Assembly (NCBI RefSeq): GCF_000756615.1
Contig: NZ_CP009288.1
Location: 1 to 64,000 of the forward strand
DNA length: 64,000 bases
Source of the DNA: Paenibacillus durus
Lineage (GTDB): Bacteria; Bacillota; Bacilli; Paenibacillales; Paenibacillaceae
Direction: 5' to 3'
Shown in pieces: positions 62,678-64,000 of the stretch (position 1 is its first letter; each line of letters begins with the position of its first letter). The notes below the pieces were generated by a model, which worked only from the letters and a program-made list of their open reading frames with translations, did no database searches and was not told the origin of the DNA. The translations under genes and the position numbers were made by a program.

Positions 62678-63616
62678 GTGGAAGCTCTGGCGCTGGAGCG
62701 CAAGCAAGAACAAAACCGTCAACTGCGTGAACGTCTCGAACAGCTTAAGAAGGAACGGAATGCCATCATTTTGGCTCACTATTATCAGCGCGATGAAATT
62801 CAGGAAGTTGCCGATTTTCGCGGCGACTCTTTTTTGCTGGCTCAAAAGGCCGCCGCAACGGAAGCGGAAGTGATCGTATTCTGCGGCGTTCATTTTATGG
62901 GTGAAAGCGCCAAGATCTTGGCCCCGGACAAGACGGTTCTTATCCCTGACGAGCGTGCCGGCTGCCCCATGGCCGACATGGTTAACGTAGAGGGCCTTCG
63001 CAAGCTGAAGGCTAAGCATCCGAATGCCAAGGTGGTTACCTATATCAATTCCTCCGCCGAAATTAAAGCGGAGACGGATATATGCTGTACCTCCGCCAAT
63101 GCCGTCCGGGTCATCGAGTCGCTGGATGCGGAGGAGATCATTTGGGTTCCGGATAAGAATCTGGGGCACTATGTGCAGGAGAAGACCGGCAAAAAGCTGA
63201 TTATTTGGGAAGGTTACTGCAACACGCATGATATGCTTACCGTCAAAGATGTCGTCGAAATGAAGGCCAAATACCCGAATGCCCAGTTTGTGGTTCATCC
63301 CGAATGCCGTCCGGAGGTCGTGGCTATGGGTGATTTTGTCGGCAGCACTACCGCCATTATCGATTACTGCAAAAAATCGGACGTCCAGGAATTTATCGTG
63401 GGAACCGAGGACGGGACAGGCTACCAACTGCGAAAGGACAGTCCGGAGAAGGACTTCCATTTCGCTTCCAAATTCCTGGTTTGTCCCAATATGAAAGTCA
63501 ACAATCTCAAAAAATTGGTAAAATGCCTGGAGACGATGAAGCCGCAAATTTATGTGCCGCCAACTGTCGCAGACAAAGCCAGACAATCTCTAGAGCGCAT
63601 GCTACAAGTCAAGTAG
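62678..63616 (+). CDS. nadA: Quinolinate synthase A
   Basis: NadA condenses iminoaspartate with dihydroxyacetone phosphate to quinolinate using a 4Fe-4S cluster. The 312-residue protein has AIILAHYYQRDEIQEVADF, the cysteine ligand regions VIVFCGVHFMGESAK, FVVHPECRPEVV and LVCPNMK, and TEDGTGYQL. The start is GTG after AAGGGGGAAC. nadB follows 41 bp downstream, so this is the start of the NAD biosynthesis operon. Confidence 0.96.
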   Translation: MEALALERKQEQNRQLRERLEQLKKERNAIILAHYYQRDEIQEVADFRGDSFLLAQKAAATEAEVIVFCGVHFMGESAKILAPDKTVLIPDERAGCPMADMVNVEGLRKLKAKHPNAKVVTYINSSAEIKAETDICCTSANAVRVIESLDAEEIIWVPDKNLGHYVQEKTGKKLIIWEGYCNTHDMLTVKDVVEMKAKYPNAQFVVHPECRPEVVAMGDFVGSTTAIIDYCKKSDVQEFIVGTEDGTGYQLRKDSPEKDFHFASKFLVCPNMKVNNLKKLVKCLETMKPQIYVPPTVADKARQSLERMLQVK

Positions 63617-63657
63617 CATGCGCTACTCTTTCATTGAAACAGGTGAAAAGTGGTCAT

Positions 63658-64000
63658 GATTCCACAGTATTTGGTTGATTTCGACCTGCGGGAGCTTCCC
63701 ACCGTAGAAACGGATTGCATTGTCATCGGCTCTGGTATCGCCGGACTGTTCACAGCCATCAAGGTAAGCGAGGATCGGCGGGTCATAATGATTACGAAGA
63801 AATCGCTGATGGAGAGCAACACGCGTTATGCTCAGGGAGGCATCGCCGCCGTAATCGCGGAAGACGATTCTCCGCTGTACCATCGGCAGGATACTCTGAT
63901 GGCCGGGGCCGGACTGTGTTCCTCGGCTGCTGTAGATGCACTCGTCAATGAAGGGCCGTATGGTGTTCGTGAACTAATCCGGCTTGGAACGCTTTTTGAT
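63658..64000 (+). CDS. nadB: L-aspartate oxidase, N-terminal part (cut by window end)
   Basis: The frame is open from ATG 63658 to the window end (114 codons). It reads MIPQYLVDFDLRELPTVETD, then the FAD-binding dinucleotide fold CIVIGSGIAGLFTAIK and TRYAQGGIAAVIAEDDSP, as in NadB. The enzyme oxidises aspartate to iminoaspartate, the substrate of NadA. The ribosome site is AGGTG with a long spacer. The rest of the gene lies outside the window. Confidence 0.95.

Noticed and set aside
62640..62678. AAATATAAGG before nadA as a repeat copy
   Set aside because: It is only a short match that merges with the nadA ribosome site, with no partner arm.

Overview
This window is the replication-origin region of a low-GC-clade Gram-positive spore former, most likely a Paenibacillus or close relative. 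The evidence is the gene order dnaA-dnaN-yaaA-recF-remB-gyrB-gyrA, a long run of sporulation genes (csfB, yaaR, ricT, abrB, yabG, veg, sspF, spoVG, fin, spoVT, yabP/yabQ, spoIIE, yabS/yabT), a Bacillales-type 16S rRNA, and features seen in Paenibacillaceae such as a YheC/D-type gene between gyrB and gyrA. Almost every gene is a recognisable core gene. I see no insertion sequence, prophage, CRISPR array or tRNA gene.

Layout. 1-4.6 kb: dnaA, the origin (DnaA boxes, a GC block and DnaA-trios between dnaA and dnaN), dnaN, yaaA with further DnaA boxes, recF and remB. 4.6-11.6 kb: gyrB, an oppositely oriented coat-associated ATP-grasp gene, gyrA and an HD-GYP protein. 11.6-17 kb: one complete rRNA operon with two near-identical promoters and no spacer tRNAs. 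17.2-18.3 kb: two genes of unknown function, a lipoprotein and a membrane protein. 18.5-26.4 kb: csfB to rsmI, covering sigma-G control, dTMP synthesis, the c-di-AMP receptor DarA, clamp loader delta prime, RicT and YabA. 26.4-27.1 kb: a tandem repeat array of about 75-bp units. 27.1-36 kb: abrB and a divergent HD-domain gene sharing Spo0A boxes, tatD, a ydaO-type c-di-AMP riboswitch in front of yabE, rnmV-rsmA, yabG, veg, sspF and ispE. 36-46 kb: purR, spoVG, glmU, prs, a small minus-strand gene, pth, fin, mfd and a PrsA-like foldase. 46.5-53 kb: spoVT, a SpoVB-like flippase, yabN, hup, rqcP, yabP, yabQ, divIC and yabR. 53.3-64 kb: spoIIE under a Spo0A-type promoter, yabS-yabT, tilS-hpt-ftsH, nadA and the start of nadB, which runs off the end.

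How it works together. The window joins replication initiation (DnaA, DnaN, YabA, HolB, gyrase) with the transition-state and sporulation network. Spo0A boxes lie at abrB and spoIIE, spoVG has a sigma-H type promoter, RicT acts upstream of Spo0A, and CsfB and Fin are forespore anti-sigma factors. A cyclic-di-AMP theme appears twice, in DarA and in the yabE riboswitch.

The least explained DNA is a family of interspersed double-hairpin intergenic repeats. There are six full or near-full copies and one half copy, all between core genes, and one lies in the spoIIE leader. Next come the tandem array at the rsmI/abrB convergent junction and the DnaA-box cluster over the start of yaaA. Many genes use TTG or GTG starts. 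I corrected several starts using ribosome binding sites and family N-termini.
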